A DNA stretch of 64,000 bases from Branchipolynoe longqiensis (Eukaryota > Annelida > Polychaeta > Phyllodocida > Polynoidae), in the NCBI GenBank assembly GCA_030323885.1, contig CM059189.1, forward strand, positions 49,573,661 through 49,637,660, given 5' to 3'. Made by a program: the position numbers and the translations under genes. Below, piece by piece: positions 1 to 10,100 of this stretch; positions within the stretch are counted from its first letter, which is position 1; every line of letters begins with the position of its first letter. The notes beneath the pieces are model-generated. The model was not told where the DNA came from. It was given only the letters and a program-made list of their open reading frames with translations, and searched no databases.

Positions 1-640
1 TGTGTAAAGTCGACGGCTGGCAGCTGTAGTTGTGTAGGCAGGCTAAATAGGAAATCACTACAGGCAAGTAGGAGAAAGGTAGAGTATAGAGTGCACAGAA
101 AGACAGAGAGCTTGCACCCTCAGGTTTATTATTATATAGTGGTTGCTAGATCCAAGATGGCCTGTCACCTGACCAGATCCTCCAATCAACAGTAAGCATT
201 CTCATGGTCACCAATCATTCTTGTAACCATGCCTTGGTTGTTTTTGGCCTCACTGCCCTGTTGTGTCTGGCTGTGCAGTGATCCGTATCTAACAGTTTGG
301 GGGGGGGGGGGTTGTGAGCAGAGCTGCTAAGGCCCTATCACACTAACAGTAGTGCCCCTCTCACACTATCTATAGTATACATAATGTCTATCTAATATAA
401 GTAAAGGATCACCAACACTACACAATACCATATGCATTTGGTCACATTACATCATTTACCTTTATAGACCATTTGTAATCCTATAGACCAGTTCACATTA
501 CCCACCAATGTATATTTATCGGAATATTTGACAACTGTGTCAGGAGCTGTAGTGCCTGCGTGAACGTAACGCATCAGAGCCCTCATCTCAAAGTGGGGCA
601 ATTTCAAGTGTTTTCAGAAAAGCTGCGGTTTATATAGTGT
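1..640. other. Intronic or intergenic DNA, nothing recognised
   Basis: No exon, tRNA or clear repeat family was recognised. There is a run of about 12 G at 299-310 and AT-rich DNA around 360-540. By position it belongs to the intron 5' of the first visible DGK exon. Confidence 0.5.
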
Positions 641-649
641 TCCATTGAC

Positions 650-1478
650 TTCCAGCACAGGCTGTGGAAGGTCGGGAGTTCGAATCCCAGCCGAGTCAAC
701 CTGATTAGTTATCAAATTGATACTTGTCGCTACCTAGCCTGGCACTCGGCATTAATAGGATAGGGCAAGGACCGGTTTGCACCATACAGTATAACCCCGT
801 TAAACCAAGCTCGATTAATCCAAACGATCGCTTAATCCAACCTATTTTCGGCGGCCCGGCAAAATTAGTACCATTTATCATATAAAAAATTGGTTAAACC
901 AAAGTCGGTTATTCCAAATTATCGGTTAATCCAAACTAAATTGTCGCACCCCAGGCCACTTCAGATATGATTAAACCAAACTTTCATGTGGTTATAAGGT
1001 CATCTGAGACCCCTCACACCCACCCTCACCCCCAAATCTGACCCCACCACCATCTACCACGCACCTCCACCTCCCACCCCCAGCCCCACGCCCCCCACCC
1101 CATTTCCCACCCCACTCCCATCTCACACTCTCCAACTCCCACCCACCCCATTTCCCACCCATCCCCAATCTACCACCCACAACTCCCTCCCCGCCAAGTC
1201 AAAGTCGAAGCCAAAGCTCCGTTAAACCAAAGATCGGTTAATCCAAACAAATTTCTAGGGTCCCTTCAAGTTTGCTTTAACGGGGTTATACTGTACCAGG
1301 ATAATGTGACTGTGTGGGATATCGGGTCATGGTGCCGGCGGCCTGGTCTTCCAGTGGGGCAGCACTAAAATGTTGCCATCAGTGAACACTGTCACAGGTC
1401 GGTACCTGTCCTGATATGACCTTAGATGTTGCTATATCGTAAAACAACAAAACACAAACAAAACAAAAAAAAAAAACC
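650..1478 (+). mobile_element. SINE-A copy split by a pogo-like MITE
   Basis: The 5' part (650-786) has a tRNA B-box-like GGGAGTTCGAATCCC and the body phrases cttgtcgctacctagcctgg and attaataggatagggcaagg. The 3' part (1294-1478) continues with ggataatgtgactg, a CACTGTCACAGGTCGGTACC block, cctgatatgaccttagatgt and an A-rich tail. The body is interrupted by the MITE at 787-1293. Confidence 0.8.
787..1293. mobile_element. pogo/Tigger-like MITE with perfect TIRs and TA target duplication
   Basis: Starts CAGTATAACCCCGTTAAA and ends with its exact inverted complement TTTAACGGGGTTATACTG, flanked by TA on both sides. Several internal ggttaatccaaa motifs occur. A CAG...CTG end with TA duplication is typical of pogo/Tigger-type Tc1-mariner elements. 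No transposase frame, so non-autonomous. Confidence 0.85.
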
Positions 1479-1549
1479 AAAGTGTGTAAATTGACGAAAG
1501 AATCTGGGTAGTCACATGTTGTCAACATGCGTTGTGACCTGCGCAGTTG

Positions 1550-1888
1550 ACCAGACGAGATGGCCGAATGAGTTGAGCGTTCGTATCCCAATTTGGTAGT
1601 TCATGGGGTTCGAACCCCGTCAAGTGAAACCATTGACTTAAAAATGTATACTTGTCACTTCCTCAGTCAGCGCTCGGTATTAATCAGGATAGGGCAAGGA
1701 CTGGTTAGCTCAGGGTCAGGATAATGTGACAGTGGTATATCGGGTCATCGTGCTGGCACCCTGATTTCCCAGGGGGGCAGCATTATAAAGTCGCCATAAG
1801 TGTGTACTGTCACAAGTCAGTACCTGTTCTGCTATGACCTTAGATATTGTCAGGATGTAAAACTCCAACAACCAACCCAACTGACCAG
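1550..1888 (+). mobile_element. SINE-A copy (tRNA-derived)
   Basis: The tRNA-like head has A box gatggccgaatgagttgagc and B box ggggttcgaacccc. The body matches the other SINE-A copies through ggataatgtgacag, cccaggggggcagca and cctgttctgctatgacctta, ending aaaactccaacaaccaaccc. Confidence 0.85.
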
Positions 1889-1979
1889 TTGTATCGATGC
1901 GTGTGTTACCATGTCCGAATGAATCAATTTAAAACCAAGCATAGAGACCCGACCTTATATCAGTGTTAATCTTACTATG

Positions 1980-2322
1980 CGGGCAGCGGGACGTAGCTCA
2001 GGCGGTAGAGTTCCCACCTGTGAAGATGTCGGTCATCCTATCGGTCCTGCTCAGTGGACACGTTTTCAGTTTGGGTTATTATCTGTTCCAACCAGTGGTC
2101 CACAACTGGTTCATCAAAGGCTGCAGTATGTGCTGTCTTGTCTGTGGGAAAGTGCATATAAAAGTCCCCTTGCTGCTTCTCGGAAAGAGTAGCCTACGTG
2201 GTGGCGGCAGCAGGTTTCCACTCAAGAAATAGGTCAGAATGACCATTTCTTTAATGTCCAATAGCCGATGATAAAAATCAATGTGCTCTAGAGGTGTCGC
2301 TAAATAAAACAAGCTTTATCTT
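1980..2322 (+). mobile_element. SINE-B copy (tRNA-derived)
   Basis: Head gacgtagctcaggcggtaga resembles a tRNA A box. The shared body includes accagtggtccacaactggt, ctgtgggaaagtgcatataa and gaccatttctttaatgtcca, ending ctctagaggtgtcgctaaat plus aaaacaagcttt. Six copies occur in the window, all on the + strand. Confidence 0.85.
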
Positions 2323-2754
2323 TCTAGCGAAAGAGGCACTTGTTTGGTGTTAGTCGCCTGGTCCATTTTCTGTCTGATCAATTGCATTTCGCCATATTTT
2401 TATTCTGAATCCTTAAGACAGAGTGTTCTTTTATTTCTGTTGACGTATAAATACTGTATGGAATTTGGAAACATTTTTTGTTTAAAGATTACATACCTAC
2501 TAGATCGGTTAGTTGCATGGAAATGGATTCAGTTATAAATAATATCAGATTTCTTTTTCACATTTTCCTTCATCCAATTTATTTTAATGGATTAATTTGA
2601 CTGCTTAGATTTTCCGGGAAACTAGTTTTATGCACATTAAAAAAAGTAATCAATTTCGAAGACAATGACCTAGATCAGGACACGTCTAGGACGTCATCAC
2701 TTTTGTTTTGTTTTATTTTGTTTTTATTTTGTTTTGTTTTGTTTACATCTGCTG

Positions 2755-3086
2755 CCATCGATGTTCTATTGAGCGTCCGTCTCCCAATTTGGTAGATCAT
2801 GGGATTCAAATGCTGGTCGAGTCAAATCAATGACTTTAAAATGTATGCTTCTCGCTTCCTAGCCAGGCGCTCGGCATTATTACCCATAGGGCAAGGACTG
2901 GTTGACTCAGTGTTAGGATAATGTGACTGAGTGGGATATCAGGTCATGGTGCCCGTTGCCTAGTTTCCCAGTGAGGCAGCACTATACCGTTGTCACGAAT
3001 GCACACTGTCACAACTTGGCACCCGTCCTGATATGCCCAAGGTGGTTCCGAGGACGTAAAACTACAATAACCACCCAACCAACCAT
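2755..3086 (+). mobile_element. SINE-A copy
   Basis: Head tattgagcgtccgtctccca and B-box-like gggattcaaatgc; the body carries ccaggcgctcggcattatta, ggataatgtgactgagtggg and the terminal gacgtaaaactacaataacc. The family tail is ACCAACC-like. Confidence 0.8.
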
Positions 3087-3141
3087 TAGGTGACTAAATA
3101 TGCGTACACTGAGTTAGGGTAAAAGGCGAAAGATTTATGGG

Positions 3142-3663
3142 TTAGAAATTAAAAGAAGGATAACAATAGCCCGAACAACATTCTCCAAAATGTATAGAGT
3201 GTTAACATCAAGTAAGATATTGATACAAACAAGGAAGCGTATTCTTCAGTGTTATGTGTGGTCTACTCTAATGTATGGGGCAGAGACATGGACAATGTAC
3301 AAACGTTTAGCAGCATTTGAGATGTGGACTTGTCGAGGGATGATGAAAATATCATGGACAAAGAAGATCACCAACAAAGAAGTTCTCAGAAAAATTAAAA
3401 ATAAGAAGGGCTTGTTTGCCACTATACAGACAAAGAAACTTATTTATTTTGGCCACATCATTCGTCAGAGTTCAATATACCGTACATTGTTGCAAGGGAA
3501 GGTGAATGGCAGCAGAGGGAGAGGGAGACCAAGAACATCATGGTTTACAAATATTTCACAGTGGACAGGCTTGAATTATTCACAGTCTATCAGAAGAGCA
3601 CAACATCGGGACAAGTGGAGAACCGTTGCATCCAACCCTCGACTAGAGGATGGAACTATTGAT
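3142..3663 (+). mobile_element. LINE fragment: C-terminal end of a reverse transcriptase ORF
   Basis: An open frame from about 3142 (EIKRRITIARTTFSKM) through 3663. It shows LMYGAETWTM, WTCRGMMKISWTKKITNKE, LIYFGHIIRQSS, GKVNGSRGRGRPRTSW and a terminal RDKWRTVAS. These are the usual C-terminal signatures after the RT domain of RTE/CR1/Jockey-type animal LINEs. The RT core and endonuclease are missing: a 5'-truncated, dead copy. The clade cannot be fixed from this part. Confidence 0.85.
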
Positions 3664-3987
3664 TGATTGATTGAGTTAGGGTGTGTCCAAATTGAAGGAG
3701 TCTGTCTCAATAAAGTCACCAGGAAATTCCTCGGTTTTTACTTAGTGTCAGACAGGCATCATGGGTTGGTGCTACTAGATTGACACCGAGCTGAGCCCGA
3801 CTGGGGATGTGGGGTGAGGCGGGGGGCGTCCTCGATCTCTTATTTATTCAAATGTTTAACAGTTAAAATACAGAATCAATAAATAATCTATATTGTTAAT
3901 TGAAAAGTAGAACATAATTTGCATACAGTTTTGTTGTTAGGCACGTTAGCAAATCATGCATCTTTCATCGACCATTGCTCACGTTTG

Positions 3988-4245
3988 ACCGGACGCGGTG
4001 GCCGAATCGGTAGAACGCAGGCTTCCCATGTGGAAGGTCGGGAGTTCGATTCCCCGTCCAGTCAAACCAGTCAAACAAAATTGGTATGTGTCACTACCTA
4101 GCCTGGGACTCTGTATTAATAGGGTAGAGAGCATGGACTGGTTAGTCATGGTGCTGGTGGCCCGGTTTCCCAGTGGGGCAGCACTATTAAGTCACCCTCA
4201 GTACACACTGTCACAGTTGGTACCAGTCCTGAGAAGACGTGATAT
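3988..4245 (+). mobile_element. SINE-A copy, 3'-truncated
   Basis: Head acgcggtggccgaatcggta and B box gggagttcgattccc, then the usual body to gttggtaccagtcctgagaag. It ends abruptly against an inverted SINE-A copy (4250-4432). Confidence 0.85.
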
Positions 4246-4249
4246 CCCA

Positions 4250-4432
4250 CACAGTCAGATGACCTGATATCCCACACCAGTACTTGTCTTATCGTGTTAC
4301 TTCCAAGCGCTAGGCTGGGCAGCGGCACATATCAATATTCTAAGTCGTTGGTTTAAGTCGGCTGGATTTCAAACTCTCGACCTTTCGTACAGTAATCATA
4401 CACTCTATCGATTGGGCCACTGTGTCCGGTCA
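4250..4432 (-). mobile_element. SINE-A 5' half, inverted
   Basis: Reading the - strand, a tRNA-like head (gtggcccaatcgatagagtg) and body up to the tgtgggatatcacg phrase. It lies tail to tail with the + copy just upstream, making an inverted pair. Confidence 0.75.
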
Positions 4433-4596
4433 GGTGTGTTAGGAGAAGGCAAAACAACACCCCTGGTGTGTGTGACTTACACTGTGACACTGAGGAGAGT
4501 CAAACCTGCTGTCACACCAGTACTGTCACCGGGTGTTGATGACAGACAGTCTGTTTGACAGTGAACACCGAGTCTCTTGATGTAGTTACGCTTCGT

Positions 4597-4968
4597 GTGA
4601 CAGTGTCTTAGTGACAGTGTCTTAGTGACAGTGTCTTATTGACAGTGTCTTAATGACAGTGTCTTAGTGATGGTGTCTTAGTGACGGTGTCTTAGTGACA
4701 GTGTCTTAGTGACAGTGTATTAGTGACAGTGTCTTAGTGACAGTGTCTTAGTGACAGTGTCTTAGTGACAGTGTCTTAGTGAGAGTGTCTTGTTGACAGT
4801 GTCTTAGTGACAGTGTCTTAGTGACAGTGTCTTAGTGACAGTGTCTTAGTGATGGTGTCTTAGTGACAGGGTCTTAGTGATGGCGTCTTAGTGACGGTGT
4901 CTTAGTGACAGTATCTTAGTGACAGTGTCTTAGTGACAGTGTCTTAGTGACAGTGTCTTAGTGACAGA
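4597..4968. repeat. 14 bp minisatellite, about 26 copies
   Basis: Unit GTGACAGTGTCTTA repeated with few substitutions (for example GTGATGGTGTCTTA). Confidence 0.97.
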
Positions 4969-4969
4969 C

Positions 4970-6386
4970 GCATCTGCATACACTGAGCTGGTGAATTGTG
5001 ACATTTAGTTACCGCAGATTTTACTTTGAGTTAAATAAGGACAAACAAACACAGGCAGATGACTCTTTCCAGAACAGTTTGAAAGAAATACGACTCAGCG
5101 AGTAGATTTAGTTGACAGCAGACTACATTTAGTTGGAACAGACGTTTAGTTATAATTTCGCTCGTTAAAATTGTGTAGTCCGATGGTGAAGTAACTTTTA
5201 TTTGAATTGGCAAAGCTTTGAGATATTTGAAGTGCAAACTTGTCAACTTAGTTTTGGCGGGGATGCCACAACTCTGACACCAGAGTAGCTTCTATCAAAC
5301 TTGCTGACTCTGCAGCTTTAATTGACAACACTTACCTGGAATGTGCTTCTGAGTGCTGAACCTGGTCACCTGACCGTGCTGTTATAAACCAAATCACGTG
5401 ACGCAGGGTGCCACGTGACCTGCACGTCTCACGGGTCAAGGCAACTGATAGGAGAGGGGTCAATGGGTCAGCGGTCGTCACGTCTTTGTTTATTGTCACT
5501 GTCATCGTCATCGTCATCCTGCATGTGCGCATGTGTGTGGGGGTGTGGTGCGACAGCCCCCACCCACGCATTATCACACCCCACCCAGCCTCCCCACCCA
5601 CACACCCATACACACCTCCCTGGCACCATACCCCTTGTCCCAGCATCCACCAATATAAATCCCCCTGCGTCTGACGTCATAGTGGAAGTCGTCTGGTGGG
5701 CATTTATATCTATATCTATATATTTCTGTATTTATATATAAACTTTTCAAATATATTGTAGCAACAATAGACACCCGCTTGTGTATCTGTTATTAACCAC
5801 CCACCCATTAGCGTGTCAGGCTAAGATTCCATATGAGGTATGCAAATGCAAAAGTGACAAAAAATGGAAAAGCATGTGAATGCACAGTGGTGCTTCCAAA
5901 TGTCTGGATGCAAATGCGAATGTGAATGTGGCAAGTGGATCACTCCATGGACCGATCAGTCTGAATGCGAACGCGAATGCAGCTCCATTTGCTATAGAGC
6001 AACCAGCAACTTTGACTTTCCTTCACAAATTTGGAGCCAGAAAGACTGAAAATCACATGGGTATTTATTTATACGACATGCCGGATATATATGGAATCTT
6101 AGCTTTAGTCGTAGTGTTTTTGTTTGTTATTATTGTTTCTGTTCGTCGATGATTCAAAATTGCAACATTTGCTGTTTACATCCGTGCGATCGATGCTCGC
6201 CTGCTTTTTTATGGTGGTTTCTGCCGCCATTTTGCCGCCCAGAATGCCTCGCTTTGAGCTGAGGCCCTTCTCAAAGCAGCTTTCTACCAATCACTCGTAG
6301 CGTTGCATCTGTCTATGGCTTCCCGTATTAGTAGTGTGTTTAAGATGCCTTGACGCTGTGCACAATGTAATGTAATCGGTTTAATT
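4970..6386. other. Mostly unique DNA, no gene recognised
   Basis: Short open frames around 5330-5770 are a C/A-rich cacaccc tract and its complement, not genes. A short self-similar stretch at 5880-5990 (gcaaatgcgaatgtgaatg) and AT-rich DNA around 5700-5760 were noted. No splice-compatible DGK exon was found. Confidence 0.4.
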
Positions 6387-6925
6387 ATCAAGTGTCACAG
6401 GTTTTACGCAAAAATAATACTCTTATCTATCATTCAAGTAAAGCCAAGTGTCACAGGTTTTACGCACAAATAAGTCTTATTTATCATACAAGTAAAGCCA
6501 AGTGTCACAGGTTTTACGCAAAAATAATAGTTTTAACGATCATACAAGTAAAGCCAAGTAGAGCAAAGTGTCACAGGTTTTACACAAAAATAATAGTTTT
6601 AACGATCATACAACTAAAGCCAAGTAGAGCCAAATGCCACAGGTTTTACTCAGAAAAATAATAGTTTTAACGATCATACAAGTAAAGCCAAGTAGAGCCA
6701 AGTGTCACAGGTTTTATGCAAAAATAATAGTTTTAACGATCATACAAGTGAAGCCAAGTAGAGCCAAGTGTCACAGGTTTTACGCAAAAATAATAGTTTT
6801 GCCGATCATACAAGTAAAGCCAAGTAGAGCCAAATGTCACAGGTTTTACACAAAAATAATAGTTTTAGCGATCATACAAGTAAAGCCAAGTAGAGCCAAG
6901 TGTCACAGGTTTTACTCCGAAAAAC
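6387..6925. repeat. 54-66 bp tandem repeat, 9 copies
   Basis: Each unit starts agtgtcacaggttttacgca and ends with catacaagtaaagccaag. The first three units are 54-56 bp; later ones gain an extra agtagagcca and are about 66 bp. The 66 bp length is a multiple of three and creates false open frames. Confidence 0.97.
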
Positions 6926-7045
6926 AGTAGTCATATTATTAGTAGCACTATCATATTCATAGTACAGTGAACAAAGGGATACATAATGGATGCTTACACA
7001 TTCATTCCTGTCATGTGCCATCTCAGGAGCACATTAGCTGTGTTG

Positions 7046-7125
7046 CCTGTATAACTACAATGCCGCATGTATAACTACAATTCCGCCTGTATAACCACAC
7101 CGCCACCTGTATAACCACAATGCCG
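7046..7125. repeat. 20 bp repeat, 4 copies, directly before DGK exon 1
   Basis: Unit cctgtataactacaatgccg, four copies with small changes. The last unit ends about 18 bases before the AG of the acceptor, so the repeat occupies the branch-point zone of this intron. Confidence 0.9.
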
Positions 7126-7143
7126 TTCTTCCTCGCTCTTCAG

Positions 7144-7199
7144 AGGCCAACCCAGAGAAGTTCAACAGTCGATTCCGAAATAAGATGTTCTATGCAGGG
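7144..7199 (+). CDS. DGKZ: DGK exon 1 of window: accessory domain start, [17 protein letters not shown]
   Basis: The exon follows acceptor cttcag and ends at GG|gtaagt. The first two bases complete a split codon (expected Glu), followed by 18 codons, ending in phase 0. [18 protein letters not shown] is a hallmark of the DGK accessory domain, just after the catalytic part. The preceding exons are not in the window: I saw no match to the usual upstream stretch in 1-7143. Confidence 0.95.
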
Positions 7200-10100
7200 G
7201 TAAGTTTATTGTAGATTCTGCAAGTTGCTTGGTTGTTGGATTTTTACGTTCTGGCAACATTTAGGGTCATATCACAATGGGTACCGACTTGTGACAGTGC
7301 ACATGCATGGTGACTTTATAGTGCTGCCCCACTGGGAAATCAGGCTGCCAGCACCATGACCCGATATCCTGCTCAGTCACATTATCCTGACACAGAGCTA
7401 ACCAGTCCTTGCCCTATCCTATTAATGCAGAGTGCCAGGCTAGGAAGTGACAAGGGTCAATGTTTATAAGTCATTGGTTTGACTCGACCGAGAACCGAAA
7501 TCCCCATTTCCTGCATGCGAGGCCTGCGTTCTACCGATTCGGGCACCGCGTCCGGTGATTCCGCAAGTAAAATAACACCTGTCCATCAGGACCTGTTCTA
7601 GATGATTGTCGACTACCAGTGGATTGACAGTATCGAACTGTACTGGGACCAGACGGGTAGATTGGGGGGTTCGAACCCATGGGTTCAAACCCTGGTCGAG
7701 TCAAACCAATGATTTAAAAATTGATACTTGTCACTTCCTAGCCAGGCATTGTTAGGATAGTGCAAGGACTGGTTGGCTCAGTGTCAGGATAATGTGACTG
7801 AATGGGACATCTCGTCATGGTGCTGGTGGCCTGATCTAGTGAGGCAGCATTATAAAGTCACCATGAGTGTGCATTGTCACAAGTTGCTACCCATCCTGAT
7901 ATGACCTTAGATGTTGCTTGATGTAAAACAACAAACAAACAAAATATATTTATCAAAAGCATAAAGCATGACATAAAACAAACAAAACAAACAAACTATT
8001 GCAACTTGACCTACTTGACGCTGTCTGGCCTTACTGTTTGCAGTCACACATCGGTGTCCATCTTGGTGTAACCGCACACATTGCTAGGTTGTTAAACCCC
8101 CGTCCAATGTGTGTTCTCCGTGCCTTGTTTGTTGCAGGCAGGGGGGAAGGATCTGCTGAAGCGGAGTTGGAAGGACTTAGCAGAACACATCACAGTAATC
8201 GTAAGTGTGCCTTGCGTGTAAATGTAAAGGGAGTGGGGCGTAGATCAGGCGGTAATGGGTCCACCTGTGAAGGATCCTTAGTGGACCCATTTGCAGTTTG
8301 GGCTATTTCCCCTTCCAACCAGTGGTCCACAACTGGTTCATCAAATACTGTGGTATGTGCTGTCCTGGCTATGGGAAAGTTCATATGAAAGACCCCATGC
8401 TGCTTATCGGAAAGAGTTACATATGTGGTGGCAGCGGGTTTTCTCCAACGAAATATGTCAGAATGACCATATGTTTGACGTCTAATAGCTGCTGATGAGA
8501 ATGTGCTCTAGAGGCGTCGTTAAATAAAACAAGCTTTGGTGTAAATGTAAAATGATTTAATGTACCTCATACTCATTACTTATTTCATTGTGTACACTTT
8601 AATTTCAGAATTTGCTTCACTCTTCAATTTACTATAATGTAAAGCAATCGTGTAAATACCGATATAATTACAACACTTACGGTCCAACGGCACTGACAGA
8701 AGATATATATGAATAAAATTCATTTACAAAAAAAAAAGAACGCCCAGACATGTGCACTAACGGAAGCTACAGTTTGAACCCAGACTTCACTTAAAGCTGC
8801 ATACTTCAATTGTTTTTGAGTTTCTGTCATTTTCTGAGATAAATATAATTATTAGGTTGATCATTATAATCTACCTTACTTTAGTTTGAAGTAACTTTTA
8901 TTTGCTGCATAATCAGATGAAAGCATCACATTTTAAAACCAAAGCGCTGACCTAGATTTGAATGAAAGCATCACATTTTAAAACCAAAGCGCTGACCTAG
9001 ATTTGAATGAAAGCATCTCATTTTAAAACAAAAGCACTGACGTAGATTTGAATGAAAGCATCACATTTTAAAACCAAAGCGCTGACCTAGATTTGAATGA
9101 AAGCATCACATTTAAAAGCAAATCGCTGACCTAGATTTGAGTCTACATATCTAACTTAGATACTGATGCAGTTATTAAAGTTGCTTAGTCTGATAAAAAC
9201 AGCAAATCTTCAAAGGCAAAACACTTCTCTAGCTTTGAGCCTACATATGGAACATGGATACTGGTGCACTCATACCCCAGTCACACGAGGCCTGCGTTCG
9301 CTAACGATCGATTCGCGACGTCAAAACCTCCTCCTTGCGCCCTCCTTATGCCCTCATTGAGTCCTGGCGCCGCGAAATCGTCACCCTCCCGGCGCTCATT
9401 TCGGAAATTTTGGGCGCAAGGAGGTTGCTGCTGCTGCACATGCAACCTCCTTGCGCCCTGTTCCAGCGGCGCCATTCAAAATGGTTGCCGCCCTGGGTTG
9501 GTGGTAACACATGCGATGCTGCAGTCACCATGTGGTCGGCGCCGACATGGCGCCGACATGGCGCCGACATGGCACCTAAAACGTATTTGAATCAATGTAT
9601 CCAATGGAACACTGGGTGGTTGGCGTCCTTTTGGGCGTAGGGAGGTTGGCGGCGAACGCTGCCTCTCGTGTGACTGGGGTATCAGTAAGCATGTGTTGCT
9701 ACATAGAAGTGTTTACTACGTCAGTGTATTAGAATCTGTTATTTGGTAACTGGCTGGAATCCTATGGGGTTACAATTGTGGCCAGCATGCGTAAATTAAT
9801 TTGGTATGTTTACACTTAAAATATCTCCTAAGTTCGCCATTTCAAAGCAAAGTTACTTCAAACTAAAGGAATGTACATTAAAACGGTCAACCTAATATAT
9901 TTATCTCAGAAAATTACGGAAACTTAGAACTATTGGACTATGCAACGTGGGGAAGGGGGTGCCGCCTCACGTCGGGCAATGCGCAGATAGGGAGGAGAAC
10001 GCAATCACCAGCCACCAGGCGGCGCCACCAGGTGGCGCCGCCTGGTGGTGGGCTGGCACACTAACCAGCGAGCCGGGTTGGCTGAGCCTGCTGCGTGTTA

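Larger units (their letters stand above)
8790..9945. mobile_element. MITE-1 complex: inverted partial copy, expanded copy and nested MITE-4
   Basis: MITE-1 has ends like GCATAGTCCGATGAAA and its inverse ATCGGACTATGCAACTTTAA. Here an inverted partial copy (8790-8900) is followed by a copy starting at 8902 whose first segment is repeated five times (8916-9140). Another start lies near 9176, the body is interrupted by MITE-4 at 9275-9679, and the end is ttggactatgcaac at about 9940. Confidence 0.75.

Noticed and set aside
1963..2538. Small + strand frames as genes
   Set aside because: They overlap SINE-B and AT-rich DNA; the same frames recur in other SINE-B copies.
6387..6925. CRISPR-like array
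   Set aside because: Units are wholly repeated with no unique spacers, and the context is animal DNA; an ordinary minisatellite.
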